Source: Multifurca ochricompacta (taxonomy: Eukaryota > Basidiomycota > Agaricomycetes > Russulales > Russulaceae). From it: 20,317 bases of DNA. Positions within the stretch are counted from its first letter, which is position 1. Each line of letters starts with the position of its first letter. A program made the translations under genes and the position numbers. Of the stretch, positions 1-10,416 are shown piece by piece. Below the pieces are notes generated by a model that did not search any database, was not told where the DNA came from, and worked only from the letters and a program-made list of their open reading frames with translations. The stretch is from contig WTXG01000473.1 of assembly GCA_022496185.1 (NCBI GenBank), forward strand, positions 1 through 20,317, given 5' to 3'.

Positions 1-1498
1 CAACGTAGAGGTGGCTCTGTCCTTCCCCAGTTCATATCCCTCCTCAGCGCCCACACCAGACTTGAGTGACGCCGGAGAAATAGGGAGCGCTAGCTTGGGC
101 GCTGGGCCACCCCAATAGGCGTGCTCGACTTCACATGTCTGTGCGCGTGTACTCCACGGCACCTCAGTTGTCCCTGCACCCACACCTGTACTGGGACCCT
201 CTTGACACGCACTAGAATGTACGCTGTCCACTTCCCAGTCACGCATGAACCCCTCGGCATCCATGCTCATTGTCCGCCTCTCGGGGGCGCATAGCAGCCC
301 CCCGGACATGCCATCACCTCGACATAGTCGTATGTCGATCCTTCCTTCTCTTTGCTTGTACCCGCACCGGCTGATGCCCTGTTGATGGGACCACTGCTCA
401 GACGCCCCGCCAGACGCCCCGCTCAAATTGCACTCCTGCTGCACGCCCGACACGCTGGACGACGTTCTGCAGGTTCTGAAAGCCGTAGCATGTCGCGCCG
501 CAGAAGACCGTGGCACCAGAAGACGAGTCACGTAGGGTTTGCTCTACGTAGTCGGCGGTGCGGCAGTGTCTTCGACTCGAGCGTAAGCGGGTGAGGATCG
601 GGCGTCTCAGAGGCGGAGACAGAAGCACTGGAATATCTTCATCTGGGACAGGGAGGGAGAGGATGCACTTGAGGGCATTGGCAATGCCCCATTGGTGCTG
701 CTGCCGCTGCTGTCACCGCCACTCGCCCTTTCCTTCCGTTCGAAAAACTCGCGCGCATGCTCGCGCAGCACAACCTCCCGCGCCAACGTCGTATCATATA
801 CATGGGCGAAACCAAGTTTGTGCATAGCGAACTCCCGCACGCGTCTTAGTATGCGCGCGAGTGAAATTGGAGCGTCGGGGGCAACAGGGCCAAGCGCTGC
901 GGCGAGGGAAGCAAGTGACTGCGGGGCGATTGAGAGCACGGGAATGCGATGTCCTGGAAATCCTGGCTTGGGGTTCGCGGCGAGGACTTCCGTATGAGAT
1001 TAAAGGGTGATCAAGACGGACTCTGCAGATGTAATGCAGCCGCTGCAGTTTTAAAGTGGGATATATATTGGAAGAAAAGAAGGATAGGGGTTTACCTGCG
1101 TGCCAAACAGTCGTTCAGGCTTATCTCTGCAGGCTGGAACCTTTTCGTGCTGCCACTCCTGCTACCTCTGCTGTGAGCGACTTCATAATAGGTACCGCTT
1201 GCGTCGATCTGAATCTCCGTCTGCATTATTAGAGTGTATAAACCACCAGATGGACATGCAAAGTAGCATCAAGATGTACTGCTGCATCTCCAGGAGCACG
1301 AGACTTTGGTACGTTGGACTGCTCAAGAGGCTTGATGCAAGCCCGGGAAGGGGTAATATAATCATTCAAATCTGTGAGTGTCTTGTGAAGAGAATAAAAA
1401 TAATGTGAATTGAGAGGTATAGACGAGAAGACGAGAAAACGAAAACTCACCAGGGCATGATTGAAGTGTGAGCGAGTCGGGAGTCGGGAGTCACTCAT
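1..1498 (-). pseudogene. NAR1: Decayed NAR1-like iron-sulfur assembly gene, 3' end may run off the window
   Basis: NAR1 (human NARFL/CIAO3) is an essential cytosolic iron-sulfur assembly factor related to iron hydrogenases. Pieces appear in the right order on the minus strand: TLTDLNDYI..ACIKP (about 1312-1390), EIQIDASGTYYEV and AEISLNDCLA (about 1098-1221), SGCITSAESVLI (about 1005-1040), HTEVLAANP..VLSIAPQSLASLAA (about 890-1000), a stretch ending in REHAREFFERK (to about 735), DYVEQTL and CYGFQNLQNVVQRVGR (about 430-530), and YDYVEVMACPGGC (about 294-332). Damage: the fourth position of the N-terminal CLAC motif is Arg (codon CGC, 1098-1100), a TAA lies in frame at 1000-1002, and roughly 100 or more residues of the core (the CPGW and MPCYDKK region of the family) are absent between about 635 and 690. 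The C-terminal pieces lie in different frames near 365-400 and 255-275. The family match is made from memory of conserved motifs; I am fairly sure of it. A working copy should exist elsewhere in the genome. Confidence 0.8.
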
Positions 1499-2584
1499 CT
1501 ACCGGGCCGGGCGTTTGGCGTTGGGCGTTGGGCATCGTGGCACCGTGGCAACTGGGCACCCCCCTTCACTTGCACTTGCACTTGAACTTGCACTTGACCA
1601 CTTTCACCACCCCAGACTTACACGCTTTGAAGGCATTGGCATTGGAAACTTGTCCCCCCTTTCCATAGTTCCCTGATCGTGATGCCTCCCATCCCTGTCG
1701 GGGCGATAGACTAGATGCTATATGCGGCTAGATTTGCTTCCTGACTTAAACTCTTGAAGCTAATCAACAACCCATCTTGGTCACCTACACCAGCATATTC
1801 TTAAGTAGCGCACATGGGATGTAATTCCTGTTATCTCGGATAAGCGAGCTCCATCAACCTCAGATCCACATGCTTTCCATTGCCTTCGTACACTAAGGTT
1901 ATTCTCTCCTGACCCCTCAATTGATATCCCGACTGGCTAGAATTCGGATGGTAGCAAAGGTTGGCGCCAGCGCTGGTCACGCTGGCAGTCTAACCCTCAC
2001 CCTACTCCTGGGTGCATTCATTGAATTGAATTCTGGTACCCTGCCGACCCTTTCCTATCCGATAACCTCACCCTGCTAATCTGCGTGTCACTGACCCCAG
2101 TAATTTCTATTTTCCAAACTCGTAGGAGAAAATTCAGGTCAAGACTTGGCTAACAAAGCCATCATTCCCCAGAGAGCGCGCCTCTTCTTTCTCGTGTCAA
2201 AGGCTTGTCCATTCTCCTTCGCTGTTATCCGCACTCGCTGCCTTTCTATCATTTGGAATCCGAGTGATCTTGCTGTATTTTTCCACAACTGATGTTGGAC
2301 AGACAGTTACCACATCCCCTACACTTGGCTATTAATTAGTTTTCTCTGTGGCCAGAGAGTAAACCTGAGTACACTTTCTGGTCTTTCGTCCCACCTCAAG
2401 CACATGAATATGGAACGATGGGGGCGTCACTGGATGAGAATGCATCTTTCAAGCTTATAAAGTACCACAACATGTCACACAACTTACTGGCTCCTGAGTT
2501 TAAAATTCACCGTTACTCCCAGATGCCAAACAATAATTTCCATAGAGGCCGGCTGTACAATACTAAATTTCAATCTATTGTCCT
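1499..2584. other. Intergenic stretch without a supported gene
   Basis: Neither strand shows a convincing protein. The region lies upstream of the NAR1 relic and downstream of the lyase. A short hexamer-like repeat of ACTTGC is present at about 1567-1598, and GGGAGTC and TTGGGCG duplications lie at about 1479-1530. I see nothing else. Confidence 0.6.
1567..1598. repeat. Short imperfect tandem repeat, unit ACTTGC
   Basis: Five consecutive copies of a six-base unit (ACTTGC, one copy ACTTGA) are readable. In translation this gives alternating LALALE or HLHLHL peptides on short ORFs, which are artefacts of the repeat. Confidence 0.7.
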
Positions 2585-3927
2585 TCAAGTAAACAATCCA
2601 GAAAGCAAAGAGAACGCGATGACAAGCGATCCTGCTGGTGACATCTGCACGCGACCTTGTGCGGCATTCTTGACCTGCGTGCCTTGCAGATCCGATGGTG
2701 AGGTCCCTGCGAACAGCTGGAAGTTGCGGAAATAAGTGTGTGTGAGGTTTGAAGGTGCCCACGACGAGTCGTCTCCTACGGAAATAAAAGGTGACGACCG
2801 TTTCTCAAGGACAGGTACCATGTAGACATACCGCCAAAGAAGGTGCTGCACGCAATTAGTTCAATATTGGCCCAAGTTCGACCTAAGACAGACTTACGAG
2901 AAATACAAGCCTCCAGCTGTTATCGCATCACTGCTGCGGAAATAAATATCATTGTGTTGCAAGGCTGGGACGTCGTTGAAGCTGTCAAGGTGTCCATGTT
3001 ATCAATTGTCGGGGAGGAGATTGCAAGGGGCGAGCTTACTAGAGCGTCGTTTGGCCATTGGCGATGTTGGTTGGATTGTTCAATCTAACCAACAACGTAA
3101 CACGGTTCCATCTTTGTCTGTGGGTCAACAGCAGCCAAAAGATGAAGGCCAAAAAGAAATTGCGCACTGCCCGCTGGAGAAGGTGAAAGACCCACGGCTT
3201 AGACTGATGCCGAACTGGTCATTGCACTGTACTCCAGACTCGCCGCAGATGTTGTTTGGCCGAGGGACGTAGGAGTATACTTTACATAGGCCACATTAGA
3301 CAAACCCCAGCAACTCCACGCAGAAGAAATCAACGTCAACTTACCCTCCCCAGCGCCGTTCTTCCTCCACATAAGGCGTGAGCTGAAGCAATTCGTCCCA
3401 TTGGCCTGGTTACCACCTGAGCAGTTGTTCGGGTCAGGTCCGCCACGCAGGCCAGGCAGCTTCCCGCCCTTGACCCAGTCAAATCCTGTGTCAAACGCGA
3501 CCTCGTACGAGACCATCATGCTCTGGAATGGGCTGCTGCTCGAGTTCCACAGCGCATACATCTGCGTGCCGCCGACATTATTGTCCTGGAAGCTTCCCGC
3601 CGGATACTGTACCTGCAGCACGGGGCCGGATGCAGAACTACTGCCAGGCGCCGGCGCCTTTGGGAAAGGGTCGGCGACAAAGGCAAGGTTGGAAGCACCG
3701 TTCTGAATGCGCCCTTTAGATAAGCCCCAGTTTGAAGTGACGAAAGTTTGAGTGTTGGGGTTGTCAAGTGTTGCTGTAGGGAACGGAATGGTTGTACTAG
3801 TGGAAAGTGAGTATTGTGATGCGACAGTTGCCGCGGGAGTGGTCTGAGCGAATGCGCATGCTGCCAAAAGGATGGACAATGAGAATAAAAATGCAAACTG
3901 GTGCATGGTGTTGGTGGTTACGGTCAC
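2585..3927 (-). CDS. Polysaccharide lyase family 14-like protein, secreted and probably GPI-anchored
   Basis: Six-exon model on the minus strand: 3345-3927, 3168-3279, 3040-3111, 2898-2981, 2832-2845, 2585-2775. All introns are GT-AG (52-65 nt) and the frame closes at 351 aa. Residues 8-28 form a signal peptide (MHQFAFLFSLSILLAACAFA), so Met8 at 3906 is an equally good start. The body carries the KGGKLPGLRGG motif (153-163), then CSGGNQANGTNCFSSRLMWR, GVQCNDQFG, RGSFTF, WNRVTLLVRLNNP and, near the end, SSWAPSNLTHTYFRNFQL. These are hallmarks of fungal proteins annotated as PL14 or alginate-lyase-like, which act on glucuronan or uronate polymers. The last 25 residues are small or hydrophobic after an Asn-Ala-Ala, the layout of a GPI-attachment signal, suggesting cell-wall or membrane retention. 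Exon 5 is only 14 nt but restores TFFGGDDSSW exactly. The substrate is inferred from the family, not seen. Divergent from the transporter gene. Confidence 0.9.
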
Positions 3928-4234
3928 GATGGAGGTGAGAGTCGGTGGGTCGCCTTGATATGCAAAATGGAGGGAACCGTATTCTATAAATACAAGAGAT
4001 GGAACTGCGAGAGCACCTTCCGAGATTAATAGAAAATATATCGAAGACGGGCTAGCCGTCGTTCGCCGTGCGTTGATATTGACAGTAAGCTTGCTAAAAT
4101 GAAAGGAAATGATTTCAAGTTGGTGAGTCGAAAAGGTATCGACAACCGATGACTGCTGTGCTGATTTTCTTCGTTTCTGGCGCTTCCCATCACTCCGCTC
4201 CTTTTCGTATTCTTAACAATAAATCAGTAAACTC
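3928..4234. promoter_or_regulatory. Divergent promoter region between the PL14 lyase and the amino acid transporter
   Basis: The 307-bp gap must hold both 5' ends. A TATA-like box lies at 3985-3992 (TATAAATA on plus, TATTTATA on minus), about 60 bp upstream of the lyase start, a plausible distance for that gene. It is far from the transporter ATG. No other element stands out. Confidence 0.4.
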
Positions 4235-6326
4235 ATGCTTGGCCGAGGTGGCCGTCAAAATGGACGTATCAGCGAGGACGGCGAACCACTTCTTGATACG
4301 GCCGACAACGTCTTATTTACAGTTGAAGACGACGATGACCATGAGCGATCAGCTCTCGAAGAAACACGTCCTCGAAGCAAGACAGATCACTCAGTACGCT
4401 TCCACGACGAAGTCCAGGTTATAGCACCTCCTTTACGGTCAACATTACAAAGCCGAGAAACAGGTATGTCCTGAGAGTCTTTACTGTGGTCACTTCAAGC
4501 TGAAGTGGCTGCCCTGAATTAGCGTACGAGCTCGACTCTGATGATCTCGATGACGATACCATTGTACAAGCAACTTTGGGGCATGGTACTCGGCGCAGCC
4601 CACGGGGAGACCAGTCTATGCCTCTCCTTGTCGGGTTGCTGGACGCTTCCGTCGTAAGAAGAAGCCTGGACATTCCTTTGGGGGCAGATGGCGTTTCCAC
4701 ATATTCAGATATCGACCTAGATGAACTTGTTGCAAAGCAGAGCGCTAGAGGCGGGATGATGAATTCGATATCCAACATGGCCAACTCCATCCTTGGTGCT
4801 GGTGTGTGTCTCGTCTCTCACAGTTGCCCTGGCTGATACCCCTCCTTTCTGTAAGGGATCATTGGTATGCCCTGCAACCATGCTTCATCATTCACGGAGC
4901 GCTAAGCACCTTGTCAGGTCTGCCCTACGCCATGAGTCGCGCTGGTTTCTTTACGGGGATGTTTCTGCTGGTCGTTCTTTGCTGCGTTACGGATTGGACT
5001 ATTCGTCTCATCGTCCTAAATGCAAAGCTCAGTGGAACGAATTCATACATTGGGATCATGAATCACTGTTTTGGCTCTAGTGGGCGCGCTGCCGTATCTT
5101 TTTTCCAGTTCTCTTTTGCATTTGGCGGTACGTATGATCCTACAATTATCTACACGGTTTCTCACCTGTGACAGGAATGTGCGCCTTTGGAATCATCATT
5201 GGTGAATAGATTTTGTTCTGGCTCTTCTATGCTCATTTTACAACAGGAGACACGATCCCGCATGTCATCCGCTCCATGTTTCCCACCATTTCCTCTGTCC
5301 CTGTTCTTTCCCTCTTTGCCGACCGTCAATTCATTATCGCACTCTGCACGATTGGTGTTTCTTACCCACTATCATTATATCGTGACATCCACAAACTTTC
5401 CATTGCGTCCAGCCTCGCCCTCTGTGGAATGCTAATCATCGTAACCTCCGTCATATTCGAGGGGCCACTCGCCTCTCCACTCTTGAAGGGTGATCCATCT
5501 AAACGTTTCTCGTTCATTGAACCAGGAATTTTTCAAGCCATAGGAGTTATCAGCTTTGCCTTCGTTTGCCATCACAACTCGTTGTTGATTTATGGAAGCC
5601 TAAGGACGCCAACGCTGGATCGGTTTGCAACAGTCACACACGTGTCAACTGTGTTATCATTTATCGCATGCTCCACAATGGCGATCTCGGGATACGTTGT
5701 ATTTACTGACCGTACGCAAGGCAATATTCTTAACAATTTCTCCCCTGTGGGCCCCTCATCTGTGCTTTTGGACCTGAATCGCTGACTTGGAGGTGCCACT
5801 AGAGTGACACCTTAATTAACATCGCGAGGTTTGCCTTTGGCTTAAACATGTTCACGACGCTCCCGTTAGAGTTGTTCGTGTGTCGTGAGGTGTGTTCTTC
5901 CTTCGCTACATTGAGTACATATAACAAACCCCAGCCGCGCAGGTGATTGAGCAATATTTCTTCTCACACGAAACTTTCAGCATGCAACGCCACGTTTTCT
6001 TCACTACTGTCATTCTTTTTTCCTCCATGATAGGTGCGTGAACTTCATCACCGCCCATCCAAGTTTGACGCTAGCTGGTAATAGTATCGCTCGTCACCTG
6101 TAACCTCGGTGTCATGCTTGAGATCACTGGCGGAGTCTCTGCAACTGCCCTCGCATACATCTTCCCTGCCGCCTGTTTCCTGAAACTTAGCAGCGTGCGA
6201 GATATCCGCACAACCCTGCCCGCCTACGCCTGTGTCACCTTCGGCGCGCTTGTTATGATCCTCTCACTCGCGCTTGCGCTCGGCAAGGCGTGGTCACCCG
6301 CCGGAGAAGCCAAGATATGCATGTAG
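4235..6326 (+). CDS. Amino acid transporter of the Avt2/SLC38 (AAAP) family
   Basis: Nine-exon model: 4235-4463, 4523-4801, 4856-4864, 4918-5127, 5175-5201, 5247-5746, 5803-5889, 5943-6033, 6085-6326; 557 aa with every frame closed. The first 155 or so residues are hydrophilic and acidic, a cytosolic tail. The hydrophobic core begins with NSISNMANSILGAG-IIG-LPYAMSRAGF, the signature of TM1 in fungal Avt2-type and animal SNAT proteins, and runs through about eleven membrane segments (for example WTIRLIVLNAKLSG, FAFGGMCAFGIIIGD, ISFAFVCHHNSLLIYGSL, NMFTTLPLELFVCRE, VMLEITGGVSATALAYIFP). The role is movement of neutral amino acids across a vacuolar or other internal membrane, coupled to protons or sodium in relatives; substrate and location here are inference. 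Exon 3 is only 9 nt (GGATCATTG) and encodes the IIG of the conserved motif. Five of the eight introns split a Gly codon after its first G. The plus-strand ATG at 4235 is the first that opens this frame. Confidence 0.92.
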
Positions 6327-6443
6327 CGAACTGAGCAGTTAACTTACTCCCACTTCAATGCTACTTACCCACACTCCCAAAACGTAGCACATATATCTGA
6401 AGGTATCACTCTACATGGACCTAGGACCGCGTTTTTAGCCACG

Positions 6444-8417
6444 CTAGTCGCGTGCCGCCGCAGCTATCGCAGCTTGCAGTCCAGGTACGGCTTCAAGCTT
6501 CTCAAGCGCGACACCCTGTCCGTTGCTTTCCTGCGCAAGCAGCGGTGCAATTCCGGGAAAGCTCGTCCAGAGCCTTTCTATGCGTGCAAGCGGCGGGATT
6601 CCAGGCGTATCCTCAGGTGGTTCACAAACAAGCAGCCACACCGCATCGAATCCGCCCGCTGTGGCACATGTAAAACTGGACCAAGATCGCAAAGAAGTGA
6701 GAGGATACGTACCACCAGGGACGCCGCCGCCAATGACACCTGCCATTGCTACACTCGCATCGAGCAGCCTTGTCTGTTGATCGGGCTCAATTTCCACGCC
6801 GGAGAGCTTGCCCATCTCACGCATTTTGCTGCGGATTTGCTGTATGCAAACACGTGATTAAGTGAACGAGGAATGCCAAGCAATGCGTGGCTTTACCTCA
6901 GTAAGCAGGTGTGCTTCGTAAAACGCCTCGAGGCACGTCGACTGTGCTTGTTGCATATTAGGGTTGGCGAGCCACTGTAGAGTGTGCGTGTGAGTAAAAG
7001 CACCTTTCGCAACCAAGCTATAACGATTGGAATGGAAGTGCAGCGCCCGAAGTTGATTCTCTTAGGAGGCAAATGTAAGGAATGGCAACGTACCTGCACA
7101 GGCTGTAGTCCTGACACCCACCGTACGGTCTCGATATATGCGTGCTGGTCTTGTTCGTAGAGCTCCGAGAGCCGGATGAGGGTCTGACCGAGAGAGGTGT
7201 TGCATTGGTCGAGAGCAGTCCAGAGCGAGTGTGCTAGGGTCACGGCGTCTGAGATCATGCAGTCGCTGGAGCCAAACTGTGAGAGTCACCTGCTGCACTG
7301 TTCTCAGAACGCCATTTGAGTACCTTACTGACGAGCAGTGGCGTATTACTACCCGCATGGATATCGGCGAGTAGGAGGCGCGTCCGGGGCGGAAGTTTGA
7401 ACGGCGCCACGGTGAGATCCCACGCTCGGTTCTCCGGCGCTAGCACTGACAGGAGCGACTGCGAACCCGTCTGCAAAGGAGATAAACAGATAGCCAAAAC
7501 AGGTGGGGGGAAGAGGGGGCACACACCAAGTCATCCATGAGCGGCTGCAGCACAGCCGGATTGAAGCGCGTGTAGAGCTGACTCCCAAACACCGCGGCAG
7601 AGACATCGAAACCCGAGCCCACCTTGCCCTGAGCAAGACAGTGTACAAATTGCGCGACGTTGTGCGCGAGACGCCGTGAAGAGGCGCTTGCGAGTTGGTC
7701 AGGTGCGATCAAGCCGGTCTGGACGAGCAAAGCGGTGACCAAGGATGTGATGAGCGCTGCAGAAGAGCCGAGGCCTGTTTTGGCTACGTCTGTAAGTGCG
7801 ACGCCTGTCGGGTGGAAGGGCGGTATTTTCGCGAGCGAGGCGAGCGAGGTAGGCAAGTCGCGACTCTTAAGCTGCAGGATCGGAAGCGAGAGAGAAGGTT
7901 AGTTATAAGCGCTCATCTGATCTGGGAGGAGATACGATGCCTGGTCTTGTTGCGAATAAAAATCATTATCTCCGGCTATTGTGATGTCAAGGCCAGTACC
8001 CAAGGCATGTCCGAGCTCCGTGGGGCCTCTAGCCTCCAACGCGAGTGACAGTGTTTTCTGCAGAGCGAGATGTACGAATTTGTTCTTGGACGCCACAAGG
8101 CTGAGGCGAGTGTATGTGGTGGTCAAAAAAGAGGATAAATATGTAGAGGAATGGTACGATTGGATCTACCTTTCGAGGTGGGATACAAGAATAGATGGTA
8201 GGACGGCGGTCTGCGAAATGGACCATGTATAGGACCAAGTGGCATCGTTGAATTGGGGTGATCTGACGACAATGCGACCAGTATTCCCTGGACTTATGAC
8301 AGTATAAAAGCGGGATGAGGTTGAGACGACCGCACCGGAGTAGGCAGGGTCAAGGACGAGATAACCTCCAGCTAGGAGGACCTTCCCAGGAGCTGAGACG
8401 ACTAAAGAGGAGGACAT
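6444..8417 (-). CDS. ERG8: Phosphomevalonate kinase (GHMP kinase)
   Basis: Phosphorylates mevalonate-5-phosphate to the diphosphate in the cytosol, a step of the mevalonate route to ergosterol, dolichol and other isoprenoids. Eight-exon model: 8170-8417, 7941-8100, 7527-7871, 7290-7470, 7094-7233, 6897-6974, 6713-6839, 6444-6658; the frame closes at 497 aa, somewhat longer than the yeast enzyme. Motifs: SAPGKVLLAGGYLVLD (8-23), the ATP-binding loop KTGLGSSAAL (from 167), GKVGSGFDVSAA, ADIHAGSNTPLLV and GGGVPGAGGFDA (421-432), the three GHMP motifs in order. Two introns are ambiguous. Between 7872 and 7940 a GC-AG intron gives the best protein (QQDQ-LKSRDLP), while a GT donor at 7935 with an acceptor ending at 7864 also keeps frame (QAS-RDLP). 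At 7234-7289 a 56-nt intron is preferred to a 41-nt one ending at 7249. The start ATG at 8415-8417 is the only one ahead of motif 1. Convergent with the transporter. Confidence 0.93.
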
Positions 8418-8876
8418 GGTAGAGCAAGTGAGTGTTTAGAGGAGCTGTCACTGTGTCACCTCACCCTCAAGTACTATAATGACTATTACTTTATTCTCTT
8501 CTCTTCTCTCTCTTTCCTTTTATTTATTTCTATTTCTTCCGATTAGCTCGCCGAAAAACACCAAAAGTCCAAAGTCCATCATGATCATGAGGTAATCCAT
8601 CATATATACGGGACCTGACCCACGCACATGATTGACAGACACTTATAGCGCAATCCATACAAACATATATCATGTCATGTATGATACAGGTACGTTACAG
8701 GTACATTAATGATACAGTAATGGTACATTTACATTTCATTTCATTTCGGCTTGTTCGGTCGTTTGTTTCTTTGTTTGTTTAATAGCTCCGGAAACCCGGT
8801 CCGCTACCTTCCCACACAATCCAGCAGCCGCAACCACCAGCGACTCCCCATAAAATAACTTCATTCGGATTCTGAT
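8418..8876. other. Divergent intergenic region between ERG8 and the phosphoesterase
   Basis: Contains pyrimidine-rich (TCTCTTCTCT, about 8495-8515) and AT-rich low-complexity sequence, with loosely repeated ATGATACAGGTAC and TTTCATTTCATTTC motifs at about 8675-8750. It must carry the promoters of two head-to-head genes. I see no clear operator or further gene. Confidence 0.5.
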
Positions 8877-10416
8877 ATGTGGTTACCCAGATATTCACTT
8901 AGAACTCTCAGAATTATCTGGATTGCCATTGTATTATGGTGTGAGATCGGAATCTTCATCTCTGCAGGAGCAAGGTGTCATTGGCCAGATCCAGTACGCT
9001 TCATTTGAGTCCTTACCCCCTCAATGTTGACTCAATTATCAGGGAAAAGGCAAAGCGACTCACATTCTCCTCGTCGCAGATCCACAGATTCTCGATGAGA
9101 GATCTTACCTGGAACGTAGCTCGCTCCTTAGAGCCTTGTCCCGGATTTTCGTCGACATGAACTTACGCAAGGCGTGGCATATCGCGAAGAGCACGCGTCC
9201 GCACGCGGTCATATTCCTCGGGGATATGATGGACAATGGGTTCGCTGACATGCATATCACAAAGTACACACCTTACCCTCTCCCCCCTTTCCCCTTTCCC
9301 TTACTCTTAGTTCCACACACACAGATACCAGGAGTATGTGCAACGCTTCCGCTCAATATTCTCTGCCCCGCAGTCATTGGCGGTGTATTACATACCAGGG
9401 AATCACGATGTAGGTCTTGGGAACGGTCGTGATACGTCAACACTTGCGCGACCGCGCTACAAGGCTGCATTTGGTCCACTTGCCCAGCATGTGGTACTAG
9501 GGGGACATTCCTTGCTCATGGTCGATGCTCCTGCACTTGTGGACGAAGACTGGCGCCGGGATAACGCCAGTGAGAGCCGCACGGATGGTTTGCCACAAGA
9601 CCTCAAGTACCTCCAGCACCTGCGCGCCGGCCATGCGCCCGGTGTGTATTCGTTCCTTTTGCACCACCTTGACTTTTCGATTGATGACCGACGGTGATGT
9701 TGCGCACATGCAGACGCGCCTCTGATATTATTTTCCCACGTCCCGCTGTATCGTTCTCCCAACTCGGACTGTGGGCCACTTCGCGAGAAAGGCTCTATCC
9801 CTGCCGTCCGCGGGGAAGGCTATCAAACATTGCTCAGCCCAGAGACATCCCAACTCCTCCTCAAAGAGTTCCGTCCCGCGCTCATTTTTAGGTACGCCCA
9901 CACTTCTACCCTCCTTTTACATTCTCCCCCTTTCCTCCTGGATGGCTGACAGATGCTCTGGATAGTGGCGATGACCACGACTACTGCGAACACACTCACA
10001 CCTTTCTTGAAAACAGCGTCCCCGAAGTGACCGTCAAGTCAATCTCGATCGCGATGGGCATTCATCAACCAGGCTTTCAGCTCTTGTCGCTCTCCAGTGA
10101 ACCTCGCACCCGTGCACATCGACCGTGTGCATTGCCCGATCAGCTGCGCGTATATACTTGGGTCTATGCCCCACTTGTGCTCGCAACGATCGTGCTCGTG
10201 GCAGTACGCTCAGTTGCCGTCCCGCCGTCCCGCCTTCAGAAGCATGGGCACAAACGTTCACTTGAACTGCCTGTGTATCGCGGGTCGTCCTCTCGGCCGC
10301 CACCAGCTTCGCCACGCAAGCGAAGTTACCCAGTACTGGTGACTGAGAGTGTATGGGCTGTTGCGTGGCCACCGCTCGCCGTATACGCGATCATCGCTGC
10401 CACGGTTTTTTGGTAA
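8877..10416 (+). CDS. Membrane-anchored metallophosphoesterase of the Cdc1/Ted1/PGAP5 group
   Basis: Five-exon model: 8877-8993, 9043-9263, 9325-9641, 9714-9891, 9966-10416; GT-AG introns of 49-74 nt; 427 aa. Residues 13-32 form an N-terminal membrane segment. The metallophosphoesterase core follows with metal-site motifs in order: ADPQ (51-54), GDMMD (99-103), GNHD (138-141), SHVPLYR (His227) and GDDHDYCEH (His282). DPQ in place of the usual DxH is normal for the Cdc1/Ted1/PGAP5 branch. Two C-terminal membrane segments lie at about 340-363 and 407-427. Relatives act in the ER or Golgi lumen and remove ethanolamine phosphate from GPI anchors (PGAP5, Ted1) or are Mn-dependent (Cdc1); which role applies here cannot be told from sequence alone. 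The last codons are followed at once by an A11 tract (10415-10425) that includes the stop codon. An acceptor at 9324 was chosen because it gives the in-frame TKYQEYVQRF. Confidence 0.9.

Noticed and set aside
1567..1598. Possible CRISPR-like or satellite repeat
   Set aside because: Only about five copies of a 6-bp unit with no spacers, in a eukaryotic genome; a simple microsatellite.
1461..1676. Two overlapping plus-strand frames with LALALE and HLHLHL peptides
   Set aside because: They come from the ACTTGC repeat and overlap the start of the NAR1 relic.
9051..9054. The DPQ motif of the phosphoesterase as loss of a metal ligand
   Set aside because: The Cdc1/Ted1/PGAP5 branch normally has ADPQ here, so it is a family trait and not a mutation. 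The position is approximate; the motif lies in the exon that starts at 9043.
2585..10416. A metabolic gene cluster linking the lyase, transporter, ERG8 and phosphoesterase
   Set aside because: The genes belong to unrelated housekeeping processes, and no backbone enzyme or cluster regulator is present. ERG8 is primary metabolism.
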